Both the position numbers and the translations under genes were made by a program. The notes beneath the pieces are model-generated. The model was not told the origin of the DNA. It did not search any database and was given only the letters and a program-made list of their open reading frames with translations. From Cliona cf. orientalis (lineage: Eukaryota; Porifera; Demospongiae; Clionaida; Clionaidae), in assembly GCA_963930775.1 (NCBI GenBank), contig OZ005698.1, positions 6,950,501-7,014,500 of the forward strand: a stretch of 64,000 nucleotides of DNA. Reading direction: 5' to 3'. Positions 22,526 to 33,900 of this stretch are shown here, piece by piece. Within the stretch, counting starts at the first letter, position 1. Every line of letters begins with the position of its first letter.

Positions 22526-25500
22526 TTAGATTCCTTTGCATGACAGTGTGCTTCCACCATCAGCCACAGTGAGCTGGTTGATGCCAGAGTCACTGATGGT
22601 GCACGCTATCACCACCGTCTTCTTGCTGCTCATGTCATAGAGGGTCACAGACACCTCCTCCGTAGGCACACCACTGACCTTCATCGTCACAGCATCTCCG
22701 CTAGTCACGATGTCACTGAAGCGAGCCTCAGACACACTCGTGACTTTATCCAGCTCTCCAAGCAAGGCATACCCATTGGACAAGTATGGAGCAATGACCC
22801 AGTATTGGAAATCAGATTTCCCACACTGTGAAACGTCCAATTTTGTGTCCGATCCAAAATCTGCCGTTTTTGTGACAGTTTTGTCAAGCGTGTACTGAAA
22901 TGCGATTGATTTTGGGAATGAAGACATTGGGAATGTGGAATGGGATGGAGGCAGTTCACTGGCTGACATGGAATAGGGAGAGCTCAGTTCAGCAGCTAGG
23001 ATGTAGTACCACGTATAGCCACCAATCTGTGTGACAGCAGTCATTTATAAACCTCATACTTAGTCAAATGATTCCACATGACTCATTTAGGTGTACCTCT
23101 GTGAAGGCTGCTGCAAATTCCCCTTGAGGTCCACCGCTACCAAATGCTCGTTGAATTAATGTTGAGTCTATGCTCATAGCAGGGTGGGTGGGCTTCAGTA
23201 TTCGACCATCCATTGCACTGCACAAAAAGATAACATTACAAGTGTTCAAATCTATTAGAATAATGCAATCTCTATAGCTAAGCATACTGTAAGCAATCCA
23301 AGACTCCTATCGAAAAAATTTTGTCCCCTGGGAACTAGCTATAGAATACCGCAAAGAAGCTCCATTGCAATGGCTATACAAAATTCAGCTGATTCACACT
23401 AACCAAGTAGCCATGATGAGAGTCTTATTGGCAGTGCCAATTTGGTCACTCGGTCCAACAGGTCCTGTGCTGAGAACTGCCACATATGTCTCCAGCGCAG
23501 GATAGCCTTCCGTCATGTTGTGGAATTTCCTGCAATCTGGCTGACTCGCGCTTGTGCGGAAATTCTATAGTATAGTGCATGCATAAAATTGACACTCACT
23601 AGTACACAAAATATAGGGATTCAGACCCTATGATCAACGCTACGATCCAACTCACATCTTTGAATGGTGCTAATCCAATGGAGTGTGTCAGGATAGAGCT
23701 GTCACCAATGTTCCACTGAGAGTTGCTTGGCTGGTAGTCTCCACTAGCCCTTGTGTGGGTGACAGCTGGAATGGCAACACTCTGCATTACGTGACGAGGC
23801 CAAGCCATACAATATCTGCATTTTGATGAAACAGATAGATATAAGATATTTATTTATAAGAGTAAAAGCCAGTGTACTGAATCATTACTAACTCAACACT
23901 GATGCCATATCTCTGTGCAGATTCTCCCATTTGCTTTAGCCATACCTCTCCAAGATCAAGAGTGGTCTGTAAATTTATCATAAGTAAAATTTAATCTATA
24001 CTTTAATTTGTAGTGTTGACTCACATGTAGAGCTTTCGTTTTTGGGGATTGCACACAGAGCCAGTCCTGTTCATATACTATGAGGCTCCACTGTATTTGA
24101 GAGGAGGCCATCAAGTAGTCCCAGAATGCTGAGTCAACAGGCAGAGCTACATCCTCCTCAACTATAAACTTAAACTGCAATAGGCAATGAATGCGATCAT
24201 AATGAAGTATTACTCTAATCAATGTATTCATGGCTATGAAAGTCTTACCTTATACTGGTAGTCAGTATCATGTGACCTACATAGTTATGATCATAAAATG
24301 CAAGCTTACATAAGTCGTACATGTGATAAAATTTTTCTTACCACCATCGGTTGTGGCCCACTACTCTCCACCCAGTTTTGTTCACCAGAGCCTCAATGCC
24401 ATTGGGGAAAATGTCTGGTCTGGCAGTCCAATTCTTCACACCATCATGAGGACCTTTGTAGTACCACCAGGAATCAAGCTACAAAATACAATTATTATGC
24501 AATTTGCAGTATCATCACGCATGCATACTATAGATTTACAGCTACCAGTAGCTATTAGTGTTTGGCATGATAATATTATAGTACTACCTGGACATAGCGG
24601 AAAGGAATTCCATTGTCATCAGCATCCTTCTTCACTGCCACAAGAAGGTCCTCATAGTTCGAGTACTTGCTTCCAGTAGTGTAGTAATAACAGGCTCCAT
24701 TGTCTGTCCAGTAACTATGTAATAGTTAGAGACCGAGTCCAAGGTCTCGACGCATTTTAAGAGATCCGAAGGCCCGAGGCTGTAGCATCCCGAGCGAAGC
24801 GAGGGTGCTACTAAGGGCCTGAGGGTCTCTTAAAAGTGTAGAGACCATTGGATGAGGTCTCTAGCTGATTTAGAATATAGCAACTGTAACCGTGGTAGTT
24901 GACCCGAGGACAAGGCTACTGTTGCACTGTGCATCTTTCTTTGCCCTTGGCTATACTTATAGGTCTCTATGAAACTTGTAGGTCTCTATGAGAACTTGTA
25001 GGTCTCTATGAAAGCTTGTAGGTCTCTATGAGAAATAGAGACCTCTGAGTGTCCAATCAGATCACAGTATTTGTTACAACTATATTCTAAATATTAATAT
25101 AGAACAAAAATTATGCTGATCGTAACTACATTCGACAATATTATATCAACAGTACACCCCATATACTATAGCTACACACTCTTTCTCCCTCACCCAAGAT
25201 AGTTGATGCTGAAGTCAGTCCTCCGAATCTCGAGGGTCTTTGAATACATTCTTCTCAGAATCTCCCCAAACCTCCTCATTGTCCCTGTCACGTTATTACC
25301 AGCCACAAGGATGGTGCTGTATGTGTAACCAGCCGGGATCTGTAACAGTGTACAAGCGAGAGAACATGCAATCAATATTTCTCACAATCTATCATCCCAT
25401 ACATACATAATAAGTAATATGTACACAGCCACTTTCAAAGTATAATGTTAATGCAGCTAAGCTAGTAGCTACGCATGTTTCCAACTATATAGTAACCAAC

Positions 25501-26757
25501 AAACCTTAATTTCTAAACCTAATATTATAGTTGCAATAACCTCATCGATGGAGCTCATTGGTCCAAAAGTAATTATCCTCTCTTTGGTCTGGTTGTCTTG
25601 GTAGTTGTACTGGTTTGCAGACATGAAAGTTGTGGCTGGAGACAGCACCAGAGCAGTGTCCATGGCAGAATTGAAGACAACCAGAGGAAACCCTCCATCG
25701 ACCTTTCCATAGACACCTTTATCAGGAGTCCACTCAGCAATCTCAATCGTGTCTGTCACTAATATTAGATGGAAGTGCTCAAACATGTATAACTTTGTAT
25801 GACTCATGACTAAAATAGCCATGTGCGTCACGACGTAGTGATTAATTTGTCAACCCTTAGAATTAGTTTATCTGTAGCCAACCATTCCCATTCTAGCTGA
25901 CAGTGAACCGATGTATCTGAACGACACCTACAGATCTATGACAGGGGCGTAGGAAGATGGTTTGGTAAAGGGGAGCTCTACAGATCTATAGGCAAGGGCA
26001 GTATGATCAGTGTGTATAAAATTTAGTCTAGCTACGTAACTATCAGAAAATATAGGGGGGCACCAGCCCCCGGAGCCCCCATGGTTCCTACGCCTATGTA
26101 TGATTTGCTTTTTGCTTGAATGGAGCCCCAATTTTAGTGTAAGGAGACTGATTATGGCTTCACATGCTATTCTTTCACTTACTTCCACGAGCCCATGTGA
26201 GCGAAGCTCTCTTTACGTCAGTCTCTTCCATGAGGAAGGATGGGAAGCTGGAGAGTGTTTGGTCTTCAGTGTCGGGGATGGAGGCATTGGTCAAGCCATC
26301 AGTGTACTCAATGGAAAAGAGAGCCATTGGCTCATCAGCGTAAGCCTTGACATAAGTCTTAAACTGCACTTTCGCTGGAGTGTTTGGATCAGAATAAGCC
26401 TGCCAGGTAATCCTGTAATAATTATTATACATGAGATGTAAATGGTAATCCAAATCCCTGGACTACTATTATGTTCTTAGCTTACTCAGTGCTATCAAAT
26501 ACTCCGAACATGTCTATTCCCTTGCCTTCAAGGTGCTGCTCTACTTTCACCAGGTACTTGTCCTTATTGTTGCTTGCCCACCACTGTCCAGCATCCCTGA
26601 TGCCAATGGGTCCACTGCGCAGCCATTCCACGCCAGACAGGGATACGTTGAAGCCGTAGAAGCTCTCATCAAAGGTCACCTTCACGTCAACTGGCTGAAG
26701 GCCCTCAGCCAATGAAAGGGCTCCAAGAATTGCAACAGCAACGACTGCGATCTTCAT
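22526..26757 (-). CDS. Secreted glycoside-hydrolase-like protein (clan GH-D-like), intact copy
   Basis: Thirteen exons: 26757-26486, 26412-26183, 25758-25541, 25339-25194, 24714-24588, 24478-24342, 24276-24249 (28-nt microexon), 24174-24025, 23966-23893, 23815-23656, 23564-23404, 23217-23097, 23026-22526. All phases agree and give 774 aa. It starts with a signal peptide (MKIAVVAVAILGALSLAEG). The N-terminal third looks beta-rich. The centre has LDSWWYYKG (about 332-340), YEQDWL (Asp about 423) and TRASGDYQP (Asp about 487). The last resembles the RASDDF.P motif of raffinose synthase/GH36 enzymes and would hold the acid/base, with the YEQDW Asp as nucleophile. The C-terminal 165 residues look like a beta-sandwich. 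Family placement is inferred from motifs; substrate unknown. It is head-to-head with DRC10, 146 bp between ATGs. Confidence 0.82.
24722..25060. mobile_element. Intronic palindrome plus short tandem repeats
   Basis: A hairpin centred on TAGCATCCCGAGCGAAGC / GCGAGGGTGCTA, with outer arms of AGAGACC / GGTCTCT type, is followed at about 24960-25040 by four copies of a roughly 20-bp unit beginning GTAGGTCTCTATGA. It is present only in intron 4 of the intact copy, so it was inserted after the duplication or lost from the pseudogene. Confidence 0.75.
25939..26098. mobile_element. Short element with GGGGCGTAGGAA ends
   Basis: Begins ACAGGGGCGTAGGAA and ends TTCCTACGCCTATG, in intron 2 of the intact glycosidase-like gene. 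The pseudogene copy lacks it. Confidence 0.7.
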
Positions 26758-26867
26758 CGCTATTAAATTTAACGAAAGGTTTTGCAACTGCATGCAGATT
26801 CTGCATGCCAGCTCAGCCCCACCCCCTAGCTAGCTTGTAGCAAGCACGTGCTCGCTCGCGCCCCTCG

Positions 26868-26881
26868 GTTGCCATGGAAAC
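26868..26881 (+). promoter_or_regulatory. RFX X-box in the DRC10 promoter
   Basis: GTTGCCATGGAAAC fits the X-box consensus RYYNYY-N(1-3)-RRNRAC at every position and lies 22 bp before the DRC10 ATG. RFX factors drive motile-cilium genes through this element. A CACGTG E-box lies just upstream (26845-26850). The site is in the 146-bp gap shared with the divergent glycosidase-like gene. Confidence 0.75.
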
Positions 26882-26903
26882 CAGAAGTGATTGCTGGTAA
26901 AAC

Positions 26904-29900
26904 ATGGCTGCCATTGTAGATGCACCGTTTTCTCTGAACCTTGCTGGGCCCACCGCTAATGGTTTGGTCAGATTGGACCCCAAGAGGTCCCGACTACGCG
27001 GGAGCTCAATGAAGGTCGGCGTTCAAACCGCCATGGACGAACACGGCTTCGCTAATTCCCCGAATCAAGAGGACCCCCTCCGCATACTGGCCCCGGCGCA
27101 GAAGAAACTCACCACGATCGAGTCACAAAGAGTCATGTCAGTCGTGGACGAGACTATGAAACGACTAGAAGGCGTCCTCCTATTACCCGCGCTGTTGGAG
27201 TCCCTGGACAGATTTTCCGTCTCACTTGGTTCAGAACTGGTCACCCTACTAGAGGACTACCACAGGCTGGTGGAGGAGTACAAAAGGCTGGAGACAAGCT
27301 TAGAAGCTCAAGGAATCGAGCCGAAAATAGAGGGGAGTATGTCAACCGTGGAAGGATCATCGGCAAGGCTGCTAGAAGCGACGCACAGTAGTGGGCATAA
27401 TATTGCGAGATTGGGAGGAATTGGCGAGCTATCGCCGATGGGTGGTAGTACTGGCAGCTTGCAGCACAGTGAGACGAATCTGACCACCACAAGGCCACAC
27501 AGGTTGGAACCAATAGCTAGCAGTCAGCTGATACTGGATGAAGAAGCTACTGAGGAGAGATTTTATGAGCTGAGGGTACGAGTGAGGCATGTGGTGCGAT
27601 GCATACTCAGGGCACTGGCCAAGAATCCATCGACTGCTTCTGTGCTTCAAACACTGGCAGCTGAGAGATCCAAGACCAGCAGCAAATTAGTCAAGACAGC
27701 AACGTAAGTTAAAATTTATACGCCTGTACATGAAAGTTCTTAGCTTAACAAGGATGGGCACACACACTCTCATCACCCCATCTACATCCTAAAGCTAGCT
27801 GGAAGAGAAAAAATCCGGGCAGCCGCCGGGAATCGAACCCAGGGCCACTGACTTGAGCCACCAGCGCTCTACCACTGAGCTACGACCACCCTTAGGCACC
27901 CGAACTCCCCCCCTCCAGCTTTAAGGGCGAAAGTCAACCCTATACCCAAACTACGTTCACGGAGTCTGCCGGGATAATTAAATCACCAAAGCACAGAGCC
28001 CCAACAATAGTAATTACATGAAAGTTCTTAGCTTAACAAGGATGGGCACACACACTCTCATCACCCCATCTACATCCTAAAGCTAGCTGGAAGAGAAAAA
28101 ATCCGGGCAGCCGCAATACACTATGTACATGTACGTAGTGTATTGTTAATTAAGTACCTTGAGATCTTGCTGTTGCTAGTAGACCAAGAGGTATATACCT
28201 GGCGCCATACTTTTGAGTTCAGAAAGTGGTAGAGACATTATTTATCAGCCAAATTTCATATCGCCAAATTAACTAAAACTTAATGCTCAGATCACCGATT
28301 TTAAATTCTGTCATTTTGCCGGATTCAATGTTAGCCACAATAATTATGGTACATGTATTTCCATTTCTACTCAGTGATCTTCGTGGAGCTATCCATGAGA
28401 AGCTGCTGACGACCCAGGGGGAGGTGGCCAACAGGGAGGAGCACCTCAAGAAGGTGGCGGAAAGACAGAAGCTAGCAGAGCAGCAGATCAAGAGGCTGGA
28501 GGGTGAACTCTCAGAAGCACAGCAGAAGAAAAATGCAGAGGTATAAAAATTATCCACCTCAGATAAATCTAAGGTGGACTGCGGTGTTAGATTGAGTTGG
28601 TAATGGTCGTCACAAATGCCAGCACCTATCTATTGCTAACTAGTCCTATTGCCTTGAAACATTATTTTTTAATGTTTACTTCTGCAGAATCCGCAGATTT
28701 TCACTGCTTCCAGTACTACAGTATAGATGTATATCATACATTTAAAAATGCTGAAAATGATTGAGATTGCCAGCGTCATGCTTTGAATGCACTACACTGT
28801 ACTGTATCACAGGTTGAGCAGAAGAACAGTGAGATCAAGCGTTTGAAGAGCAGCATCAAGGCCCTGGTCGGCATGGCTGATGACGCCAACAAGAGGGTCA
28901 AGGCAAACGCTCACAACCAAGAGGTCACCGATAAGAAGAGCCATGAGGCCAAGACCGCCCAGATGGCAGAGGACATTGCAACTCTCAAGAAGAAACTGGC
29001 AGAGCTCGTTGCAGAGAACAAGGAGAAAGAACAGACACTGAGAAAGGTACACGTAGGAGGGGTAGCCATAAGAAACTCATAGTGGAGTAACTATTTACGT
29101 ACAGTACCATACATTCACTGTACGTCTACAAGTAAGTTTGATGGGGAGAATTTATTCTTGGTGATCTACTTTCATTATTATTTTAGTTCTGCTGCGCACA
29201 TGTGTAATAAACTGACCACCAACATTTCTGGCTACGATGTATAATAATGTTATAATAGTATCCACGAAATTCCTAGAGAGTTTGTGTAGCATTTAGATAG
29301 AATCTGATGTACACTCTCATGATAACTTTATTATGTCTTGCAAACAAAGATCATTGCTGTCTTGTAACATTGTGGGCCAGCTGGCTGAACGGATGTTCCC
29401 AGTGCATGACAGGATGCATACGGGAAGTTATGCTTAACTAAATGCAGGGTGGGGCTGCAGTGGAGTGCCTAACGAACAGATCACACTCACCAAACTAAAT
29501 AACTATCCACAAATAAATCACAACTGTAACGTATTAATCATAATTTGTAGTTAATGATTGCAACTACTGTATGTGTAATAGTGCTGCTATTTATTTACCT
29601 TGTCGAAATTAATACAATAGTATAATATTATGCTATTTTTTCTTCCATCCAGCGTGCATTCAGGAGGGAGACAGAGCTTGAGAACTGGATTCAGAAGTAT
29701 GACCGGGAGATGGGGGAGAAGCAGGACGAGCTAGAGCAGCTCGAGTCAGAGTTCACCGAGGAGACAACTGAGCTAAAGGAACTCGAAGAGAAACTAGGGG
29801 TAAATACACACATATAAATTCAGCAGATGTGCATCTACATGGCATTGAGCACTGAGAATGTTTATTTTAAAATCTGCCATTCTGCCAACACCAAAATGAA

Positions 29901-30413
29901 AGCCATTTCACCAATTTTAATGCCACAAGTCAAGAAAGTTGCAATAGGGACAGATTGCATGATTGTGTGTATCATTACAACCAAGGGCTTATAGACTCTA
30001 ACAGGGATTCCCCCAGAATAAAATTCAAACTGGGTGCTTAATGACTTTTAATTAAGTTATGGCTTTAAACTCCACCCATTTCTTTGATGCCTATCCAAAG
30101 TCAAACCAGGTGGCCCACCCTGAGTGGGGGAAACACTGATATACCCTTGATATAACCCATTAATTTTCTTTCATCCCTACTGTAGATCCTAACGATAGAG
30201 TACGATGCTGTGATCAAGGAGCAGGAGGAGGCTAGGCTGAGAGCAGAGGAGGCTGCAAGGAAGATGAGCGAGATGATGAGGGCAGCAAGGATCATCCAGA
30301 AGGTCTGGAGGAAGTACTGCGAGAGAAAGAGACAACTGAAGGAACAGCAGAAAGGCAAGAAGAAGGGCAAAGGCAAGGGCAAGGGGAAGAAGGGAAAGGG
30401 AAAGAAGAAATGA
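26904..30413 (+). CDS. IQCD: Dynein regulatory complex subunit 10
   Basis: Subunit of the nexin-dynein regulatory complex of motile axonemes. Five exons: 26904-27703, 28375-28540, 28813-29046, 29653-29799, 30186-30413 (TGA), all in phase, giving 524 aa. The N-terminus contains KLTTIESQRVMSVVDE, matching the conserved start of the family. The following exons are coiled coil and include the diagnostic ETELENWIQKYDREMGEKQD. The C-terminus has an IQ motif (AARIIQKVWRKYCERKR) and then a Lys/Gly-rich tail, as in vertebrate IQCD. The sponge-type protein is somewhat longer because exon 1 has an extra Ser/Gly linker. Exon 1 is unusually GC-rich. The upstream X-box fits ciliary regulation. Confidence 0.93.
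27727..27889 (-). mobile_element. tRNA-derived SINE with intact cloverleaf head
   Basis: On the minus strand, 27889-27819 folds as a full 71-nt tRNA: D-arm GCTC/GAGC with the A-box TAGCTCAGTGGTAGAGC, T-arm around GGTTCGATTCC, and seven acceptor pairs (three of them wobble). The anticodon loop GGCTCAA lacks the universal U33, so this is a SINE head or tRNA pseudogene rather than a working tRNA-Glu(CTC). It is followed by a 92-bp body. In DRC10 intron 1. Confidence 0.75.
28015..28114 (-). mobile_element. 5'-truncated SINE copy
   Basis: 100 bases matching 27727-27826 (the SINE body plus the last 8 bases of its tRNA head). The rest of the head is missing. It is followed at 28115-28146 by the hairpin AATACACTATG...CGTAGTGTATT. 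Confidence 0.85.
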
Positions 30414-30990
30414 CGTATATATCCGTATATGGCATGTGGCTACGCAAATGTACTGTTACATTTTGACAGATCAGCAAATTAATGTCATAATAACTATTAG
30501 CAAAATTTTCATGATAATAATAATGTACGTTGGTGAAGCTTCCAACTTGTTGCATACATTATTCACAATAAAATTAATTTTCAAACAGCTGATACAGCTA
30601 TAATATAATACAGGTTAAACAACTATCACATTGATATTCTGAGATTGAGATTGCTTTTGGCATTATAACAATTGCATAATACATAAGTAAGCTAGATGCA
30701 GCTTTAAGCAGCCATGAGTGAGAGGGATGTGTGCACCACACAAAAATTAAAATAATTCCACAAAATTAATACAGTGTAAGGGGTAAAAACTAATCTGGTG
30801 AGAACAAGTGTAGGGGTATTACATACACATACACACAATAATTAAAGCTCAATGAGTTGGGCTACATCGACAGCAAATGTATACACAACAGCAAAACGAC
30901 TAGCACAGGAGTGACATGACAGGACACTGTATGATCATAAATAAAGCAATATTTTTGCACAATGTGTGATGATGAAGTTAAGTGTTGAGG
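30414..30990. other. Intergenic, convergent 3' ends of DRC10 and CASTOR
   Basis: AT-rich with no ORF of note. Holds the DRC10 polyadenylation signal. Confidence 0.6.
30567..30572 (+). terminator. Poly(A) signal of DRC10
   Basis: AATAAA 154 bases after the DRC10 stop codon, the first canonical signal downstream. Confidence 0.6.
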
Positions 30991-33900
30991 TTATGCATGA
31001 CTGTTGATGAGTATTGGGTGTGTGAATGAGTGTATGAGGGGGCTAGGGTCGGTGGGGATGGTCCCAGTGGACAGGGACGGGTCTAGTCCTGGCATTACAG
31101 ACTCTGTGCCATTTGATAGTCCATTCTTTGCTTGTTGCTGCTTTTCGCAAGTGATGATTTTTGAGACGTAGCGTTCATTGAGCAATTGAAGAGCTTTGTT
31201 TGCACTCTCGTCAAGTACCTGGATGAGAAAATGACAATGCAATCGGTAAACAAAAGCTTAGCACACACACATTGTTAACATAAAAGGACAATGTGTATTA
31301 TTAAAACTGAAGTTGAAAGCATACAAGTATAACCCTGAGTAATCTTGTACAATTATCATATTCATACACACTCAACCAATTGCCTCTCACAAAAAATCCC
31401 CTTCCAATTAATGGGCATGAACAGAGATAAAATTTACTGATTAGTCCCAATAATGACAGTAGTGGACAATGGTACATGTATATACAGTGCTAAAAGGTGA
31501 AGGGGTAGCTACAACCTTGAAAGTACACAGCACTCACCAGTGTATGATCAGTGTAGAAAGTGCAGATGTAGTAAGTTGATATCTCAGCCTGGGCCAGTGG
31601 GGCTGATACCTGAGCTACAATCCCACACTCATCTGCAGGTAAGGAGGGAAGAAAAATAGACAATCAATAATGGCTATTGTTGCACATGACATTGTAGGTT
31701 GAAATTAAAAATCTTATGGACAGATCCTCAGGTGTATATCATATTGGTGCCTAATAGTGTCGATATCAGATACCAAATGTTGTTTTTTATCGACTATGAC
31801 TCATTGTGTGTGCAAGGTTTGACTAGATTGAAAGGGTAAATTGGAAGCTTCCTGTAATCACAGCCACTAACTACCAAGGTTCTTCAGGTGTATATACTGA
31901 TACTGGTAGCTAATAGTGTAGATACCAAGCATTTTCATGACTTCATGTGTAAGCATCAACTACATCAGAGGATAGAGTGGAAGCTCCCTGTAATCACAAC
32001 AAACTAGCTCACTGGTCAGCGCAGCCACACCACAGGAAACTGAAGACAGGGAGGTCAATTTGAGGGAACCCTTGGCCACAGACAGGAACCCACTGAATGA
32101 CCCAAAACACTAGTACACAACCACAAGCATCCCACCAGGCTGCAGGCGGCCCACGACAGGCCAGGGGCAGCAGACGGCACTATCAATGCTGAAGAGGGCT
32201 ACATGTAGTAGTACTACTCCACTTGGCAAACCACAGGAGTGCTCTGTCAGTGGCAGCTGAATGCCTTCTATTGGGAGCAATATCCCTTCTCAACATCAAC
32301 AAGCTCTTTGGATGGCAGCACTACTTCAAGAACTCTTACATACATGTGCAACATGTAATCAATAATTAAGGGCTACTACTGATGCCATATTATTAGTGGA
32401 GCTGAACTATTGGGTATGAATGTCTATAAGTGGAGTTGGGATGAGGTGTGGGGGTGGGGGTAGGACTAGACATACCAAAGCCCAGTGGTCCTTCTCCTAT
32501 TCTGATCATTCTCCAGGTTTCTTCACTCAGGTACAATGAATCCTCTGGAAATCTGAAACAAGAAGAAAACAGTATAGTATACATCATACAGACACACACA
32601 ACCTCTCCCTCACCTGCCAACATCTCTGCAGTCAATGACCATTGAAATGTCGTCCTCTACTATTGACAGTGAAAAGAAACTCTCGTCTGATGATGACCTA
32701 CAGTAACAGCAGGATGCATGATATACTTATACACACAAAACATGAAATCACGAAGGAATTAGCTTGGTACCACCAAGCCTCTCGGCTAGGCATATTATAC
32801 ATGCAAGAGAAATTTCCCATAATTTTGGTAAAAAAAAAGAGGTGCCAAATTAAAAATCATGGTAATAAGCTTCAATAGCAGTAAGCTACAGTGGGTTAGC
32901 CATCAATATCAAGTAACTGTTGTTAATTTCTGACCTTGGGTTGAAGAGCATGATCTGTAGCAGCTGTGCTCCGATGGATGGCAGAGCATCAGGAACAACT
33001 CCACACACTTGAAACTTGCAGGATGATGAGAAATAAGGATGAACAATCGGCCGGGCAGGGAGACTGCACTGAAGACGGGGGGCTAAGGTGGAGAGGGGTA
33101 GGGAGGGAGAGAGAGAGGCAAATGAAGAAGGGCATGCTAGAATATTGTACAATATATCAGTAGGTCTTAATCTTCTACTACCAATCGCAAATTCAAGGGG
33201 CAACTTTCCCACTGTCTGCTCAGGAAAACCTAATCCCAGTGAAAGACAGAGCCACTTAGGTGCCTAGCGCCTAGCGGTGGCAGGCTTTGTTCCATGGGAA
33301 CTCTCCTTATTGAAAAAGACACGAACAATAGTATGAGTAACAATCCCCAGTGGACTAAAAAAAAAAATTAACCCCAATAATCGATTTAATCGACTCATTT
33401 CTACTGAATGCAAGCTATGCTCAACTGCATACAATATTATACATGTAGCCGGGGGAATTGGTTATGGAACCTACGCTGTATTCTGATTGGTGAATCGAGG
33501 CAGCCCGACTGTCTCTCTATTGTCTCCACCAATGAGATGTCTGCCTTGTTGTTCGAGTCAGAGATGACACGGAAAGTCTTGGAGAGACAGCACAGTGCTC
33601 GCTCCAGGTCACTCTGCTTCACCTGTGTGTGAGTGTGTGTGTGTGTGTGTTAACGAGTGATATGTCAACATTATTAAACAAAAATTCAGTAGGCTTACAG
33701 TATCTTTTACTATCAATCCCAAGCCTAAGGGGCAACCATCCCATTGCCCGCTCAGGCAAATCTAGTACCAGCAAAAAAGGCAGAGCTAAGCCACTTGGGT
33801 GTCTAACCTTGAGAACTAGGGGTGGTAGGTTGTGAGCATATACATTGTGCATATAGCTACTATCTCATATCCTTCACAGATACACCCCTATGTCCATATG

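Larger units (their letters stand above)
18033..26757 (-). repeat. Tandem gene duplication, two units of about 4 kb
   Basis: Unit 1 (about 17.96-21.89 kb) and unit 2 (about 22.48-26.77 kb) match exon by exon and across much of the introns. All 13 exons have equal lengths except exon 1 (273 vs 272) and exon 8 (141 vs 150). The similarity of intron sequence indicates a recent event. Confidence 0.93.

Noticed and set aside
22526..23026. Treating the 172-codon frames at 22526-23044 and 18033-18551 as stand-alone genes
   Set aside because: Each begins with an acceptor CAG inside the frame and continues in phase from upstream exons; they are the last exons of the duplicated gene.
24960..25040. Short regularly spaced direct repeats that might suggest a CRISPR array
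   Set aside because: Units are contiguous (no spacers), in an intron of an animal gene, and part of a transposon-like palindrome.
27819..27889. Functional tRNA-Glu gene
   Set aside because: Cloverleaf folds, but U33 is absent, three acceptor pairs are wobbles, and the 3' end is attached to a repeated body, so a SINE head is more likely.
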